A DNA stretch of 8,746 bases, from assembly GCA_003973585.1 (NCBI GenBank), contig QNYN01000027.1:1-8746 (forward strand). Direction: 5' to 3'. The notes under the pieces were generated by a model, which saw only the letters and a program-made list of their open reading frames with translations, ran no database searches and was not told the origin of the DNA. A program made the position numbers and the translations under genes. Positions 5,616-8,746 of this stretch are shown in pieces; within the stretch, counting starts at the first letter, position 1; every line of letters begins with the position of its first letter. The DNA comes from Fusobacteriota bacterium (lineage in GTDB: Bacteria > Fusobacteriota > Fusobacteriia > Fusobacteriales > Fusobacteriaceae).

Positions 5616-7130
5616 TTATTTTTTTATAATAGCTTTTATTTTAGAAAATATTTCTAAAACAAAACCTCTAAATCCTTTATCAAATGAAAAAATAATAATA
5701 GTAATTACAACATAAAGTGGTCCAATTTTAAGTGCTAATAAAATCCATTCTTTCCAACTGTTGATATCTGTAGTAATTTTTAATAAATTTATAAATAAAT
5801 GAGATAAATAAAAAATTAACGATACTTTTATCAAATAATTTATAAGATCAAAAATATAATTATACCATTTTTTATCAAAACATTTAATAAACACTAACAT
5901 TGGCTGTAATAAATAAACAATAGCTACATTAGAAATAATTGTACCTATAATTACTCCATTTAACCCTATTTTTTGAACTAAATATATTGAAATTCCTAAA
6001 TTTAGAATACTTTCTAAAATAGGTGCATAAACATCATCATAAAATCCACTATTAGATTTAAAAACTACAATCATAGATCGTGTTATTCCAATAAATAAAT
6101 TTGTTAGGAGTAATATCAATGTTAAATTAGATAATAAAAATTCTTCTCCCATCCATACTTTTATAAATGGTGCAAATAGATAATAGGAAGCTCCTACAAA
6201 AATAGTTCCAATTATCATATACAATGAATTTATTTTTTTAAACTGTAAATAAATTTTATCCTTGGTATTAGTTGCTATAAAATTTCCAATACTCGGAGAT
6301 AATGCAGGAGTTAAAATTCCTGTTATAGTCATAATCATTTGATACAGTATCATATAAGTTGAATATTTAGCAACTATACTCAAAGTAGTAAATTTTGATA
6401 ATACTATATAGTCAGTACTCAAAACTATTACAGAAGCAATTTCATGCCAAAACAAATTTTTCATATCTTTAAATATACTTGGATCTTTTTCTGAAACTTT
6501 AGGTAAAACACTATACACTTTCTTATAATGATTTATGTAAAAATAACCACTTATTAAATTTTCTAATGCCATTAAAATTAAAAATATCAAAAACGATTGT
6601 AAGTATACTAGAACAAATAACTGAGCTATATTTATAAGAATTCTACTACTTCCTTGAATCTTTCGTACTAGTGAATATTCTTGGTTTGCAGTAAATAAAA
6701 TACTATATTTAGCAAAAAAATAGCTAAGAGCTGTGTTTATTATATATAAACTCCAAAATATATAAATTTTATTCCCAAACATGGGAGTATTAACTATATT
6801 TTCTAGGAAGAAACAACTAATCCCTCCTAAAATTAAAATTATTAAAGCTATTTTTTTGTAAAATCCATCTAATGTGTTTAAAATAACACTTACTTGATGG
6901 TGATTTTTCTCTGCTATAGGTTTATATAGTGCATATGTAGAAGCAATCCCTATACCTAAATCAGCTAAATTTAAGTATGCAACCATTTGAGTAAATAATC
7001 TCATTAATCCCAAGGTTTCCATACCCATATTGTCTGCAAAGTATTTATTAGAAACAAATCCTAAAATTCCAATAGTAACTGTAAAGAATAGGTTTGTAGC
7101 TATATTTTTTAAAATTTTAATTTTCCTCAC
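5616..7130 (-). CDS. wzx: Wzx-type polysaccharide flippase (MOP/PST superfamily)
   Basis: A 504-aa, highly hydrophobic membrane protein with about a dozen or more predicted membrane segments. It moves undecaprenyl-linked sugar repeat units across the inner membrane. Family features are the N-terminus NIATNLFFTVTIGILGF with repeated aromatic and glycine positions, the segment TLGLMRLFTQMVAYLNLADLGIGIASTYALYKPI (residues 38-71), and the mid-protein TPALSPSIGNF, all typical of the polysaccharide transporter branch. It lies between the Wzy-like polymerase and the secreted protein, the normal context for a flippase. The only standard in-frame start is GTG at 7130, 6 nt after the upstream stop codon; the GAGAGG/GGTGAGG motif overlaps or follows this GTG, so the start is uncertain. 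Gene symbol is by role, since sugar specificity cannot be read from sequence. Confidence 0.88.
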   Translation of the reverse strand: MRKIKILKNIATNLFFTVTIGILGFVSNKYFADNMGMETLGLMRLFTQMVAYLNLADLGIGIASTYALYKPIAEKNHHQVSVILNTLDGFYKKIALIILILGGISCFFLENIVNTPMFGNKIYIFWSLYIINTALSYFFAKYSILFTANQEYSLVRKIQGSSRILINIAQLFVLVYLQSFLIFLILMALENLISGYFYINHYKKVYSVLPKVSEKDPSIFKDMKNLFWHEIASVIVLSTDYIVLSKFTTLSIVAKYSTYMILYQMIMTITGILTPALSPSIGNFIATNTKDKIYLQFKKINSLYMIIGTIFVGASYYLFAPFIKVWMGEEFLLSNLTLILLLTNLFIGITRSMIVVFKSNSGFYDDVYAPILESILNLGISIYLVQKIGLNGVIIGTIISNVAIVYLLQPMLVFIKCFDKKWYNYIFDLINYLIKVSLIFYLSHLFINLLKITTDINSWKEWILLALKIGPLYVVITIIIFSFDKGFRGFVLEIFSKIKAIIKK

Positions 7131-7136
7131 CTCTCT

Positions 7137-8324
7137 TTAATTTACTATTAGTTCTGCTAATATCCTAAATCCTGATATTATAGGATTAGCTATGTAACTA
7201 GTTATAAATATTCCTGTTTCTTCTTTAATCTCAAAAAGTATAACAAAAGTAAATAAAAAAATCATAGCTGATAAAATTACATTGGTCTTTTGAACCTTTT
7301 TTTCTAAAAAACTTTCATTGGTATTTAATACTAATATTAAAATTATTAATATTTTAGATAACCTTTCAAATAATGTAAAAAATGGTGCAACTAAAAGTGT
7401 TACTGCTGATAGAAAAATAGTATATTTATATAGAGATGTTTCTGGTTTTCGAAGTAAACTATGAAGTAAGAATACTAACTTAAATGAATAGAGCATAATT
7501 ATTTGCTTAGAAACTTCTATAAAGTCCATATGAGCATATTGACCTGTCCCCCAGTCTCCTGTAACATAATCAGTTACACTAAATACTTCATGTCCTATTG
7601 CAAAATTAATAAAGTTACCTAAACCTACAATTATACTTGTCATTATCCCTGGGCTACTTCCTATTACAAATCCTAGAAGGACAAGTCCTTTCCAGATATA
7701 TGGATCTTTTATTTTGGAAAAAATAAATTCAAAAATAAGAAAAAGAAAGATAAATAAATATATCGAATAATGAGCAAGTGCTCCTAAAGTCATATATATA
7801 TAAGCTTTTTTTCTTTCATTTTTATAATAATAACTATAAATTCCATAAACATATAGTATGTATCCAACTGGAAATCGTACTCCATTGAAAAATACTAGAG
7901 GAACACTTAGGGCATATATAATCATATAAATAACATATTTTTTATTTGATTTAATTTTTCTTGCTGTTGTTTCATATCCAATTTTTAGTAGATAATAGTA
8001 TAAAATAAAAGCAGAGACAAATCCTAAAATATTTTCTTTTAAACCTAAAGTTCTACCTATTACAGTTAAAGCTCCTAAATAAAAATCATTATATTTCATA
8101 AACATACTAGGAGTATATTTTGTATAATATTCAAATCTTTGATATAAGTCATAATTTTTAGGTGGTACAAAAAAATAGCCTAATATTGCAAAGAATAGAG
8201 AAAAGGTTATAATTTGATATTCTCTTCTCTTTTTTAAATTTTTAAACATATAAGGAAGGGCTAAAAAAGGATGAATTCCTAGTAATAATAATTCTTTACT
8301 TTTTTCTTTATTCTCTAATTTCAT
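7137..8324 (-). CDS. wzy: EpsG/Wzy-like polysaccharide polymerase
   Basis: A 395-aa integral membrane protein with roughly ten hydrophobic segments. It is expected to join repeat units at the outer face of the inner membrane. The N-terminal region (LGIHPFLALPYMFKN, then PPKNYDLYQRFEYY) followed by several membrane spans, with VFFNGVRFPVGYILYVYGIY in the middle and LAHYSIYLF soon after, resembles the EpsG branch of Wzy-like polymerases. Such proteins are very divergent, so the call rests on topology, these short motifs and context. The ATG at 8324 is preceded by GAGGGGATG, and the upstream glycosyltransferase stop is 12 nt away. The next gene (flippase) begins 6 nt after its stop. Symbol by role only. 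Confidence 0.78.
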   Translation of the reverse strand: MKLENKEKSKELLLLGIHPFLALPYMFKNLKKRREYQIITFSLFFAILGYFFVPPKNYDLYQRFEYYTKYTPSMFMKYNDFYLGALTVIGRTLGLKENILGFVSAFILYYYLLKIGYETTARKIKSNKKYVIYMIIYALSVPLVFFNGVRFPVGYILYVYGIYSYYYKNERKKAYIYMTLGALAHYSIYLFIFLFLIFEFIFSKIKDPYIWKGLVLLGFVIGSSPGIMTSIIVGLGNFINFAIGHEVFSVTDYVTGDWGTGQYAHMDFIEVSKQIIMLYSFKLVFLLHSLLRKPETSLYKYTIFLSAVTLLVAPFFTLFERLSKILIILILVLNTNESFLEKKVQKTNVILSAMIFLFTFVILFEIKEETGIFITSYIANPIISGFRILAELIVN

Positions 8325-8336
8325 TCTACATCCCCT

Positions 8337-8746
8337 CTATTGATCAAGCAGTTTTTTCCACTTTTCTATAATTTTTTCTAGTTCAAATTCTTTTATATTT
8401 TCTTTTGCAGCTTTTCCAAATTCAATTAGTTTTTCTTTATTTTCTATAAGTTCTAAAAGTTTAGCTGAAAATAACTCTATATTCTCTGGTTCTACTAAAA
8501 AACCATCAATATTATCTTTCACTATATCTCTAGGCCCACTTTTACAATCAAAAGTAACAACAGGTAACCCACACTCTTTGGCTTCTAACAATACCATAGG
8601 AAAACACTCAAATTTAGATGTCATAGCATAGATATCTGCCTTTAAATATTCTTCTTGGATATTACTAACTGCACCCATTAAAAATGCTTTTCCTTCTAAT
8701 TCTAGATCTAATATTAATTTTTCTAATTTTTCTTTTTCTCCCCAAT
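8337..8746 (-). CDS. GT4-family glycosyltransferase, C-terminal part (cut by window edge)
   Basis: The reading frame is open to the edge of the window, giving the last 135 residues; the internal Met at 8678 is not the real start. It transfers a sugar from a nucleotide donor to the growing lipid-linked oligosaccharide on the cytoplasmic side of the membrane. The visible C-terminal GT-B domain has a surface-loop segment LKADIYAMTSKFECFPMVLLEA (starting about residue 36 of the fragment) carrying the EX7E-type motif (E in FECFPMVLLE), then GLPVVTFDCKSGPRDIV and DGFLVEP. These are typical of the GT4 retaining family. The N-terminal acceptor domain is outside the window. It is the first visible gene of the polysaccharide operon; donor and acceptor cannot be told from the sequence. 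Confidence 0.9.
   Translation of the reverse strand, partial: WGEKEKLEKLILDLELEGKAFLMGAVSNIQEEYLKADIYAMTSKFECFPMVLLEAKECGLPVVTFDCKSGPRDIVKDNIDGFLVEPENIELFSAKLLELIENKEKLIEFGKAAKENIKEFELEKIIEKWKKLLDQ

Noticed and set aside
1..8746. Looked for CRISPR arrays, insertion sequence ends, integrase or attachment sites, tRNA and rRNA genes.
   Set aside because: No regularly spaced repeats, transposase-like frames, tRNA cloverleaf or rRNA stretches were seen by eye.

Overview
The window is very AT-rich and contains an ordinary bacterial gene set. The codon use, the strong GGAGG-type ribosome binding sites, and the uvrC/rapZ and capsule-type gene content suggest a low-GC anaerobe. My best guess is Fusobacteriota (Fusobacterium or Cetobacterium type), with a low-GC Firmicute as the alternative. 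This is inferred from the look of the sequence, not from a search. TGG encodes Trp and TGA acts as a stop, so the standard bacterial code applies.

Left part (1-1343, minus strand): a transcription unit starts at an almost perfect promoter (TTGACA, 17-bp spacer, TAATAT, with an A-rich stretch upstream). It first makes a GC-richer, highly foldable RNA of about 233 nt that ends at a strong intrinsic terminator. Just beyond lie rapZ (an RNA-binding/nucleotide-binding regulator) and the 5' end of uvrC (nucleotide excision repair), which overlap by 13 bp. The RNA is the most interesting element here: it looks like an abundant stable RNA, and I could not match it to a known class by eye.

Middle part (1344-3720, plus strand): the divergent side carries a DEAD-box RNA helicase of the DeaD/CshA/DbpA type. 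It has a long leader containing a minimal AUG-UGA open reading frame behind a good ribosome binding site. The helicase gene has its own terminator. It is followed by a small thioredoxin-fold protein, which ends at a terminator shared with the convergent neighbour.

Right part (3722-8746, minus strand): a tightly packed surface-polysaccharide operon reads leftward. In transcription order it holds a GT4 glycosyltransferase (cut by the window edge), an EpsG/Wzy-like polymerase, a Wzx-type flippase, a secreted protein of unknown function, and galU (UDP-glucose synthesis). Gaps are about 1-60 nt. Together these genes describe assembly of a repeat unit, its flipping, its polymerisation and supply of the sugar nucleotide. 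The secreted protein is an unassigned exported component of this pathway.
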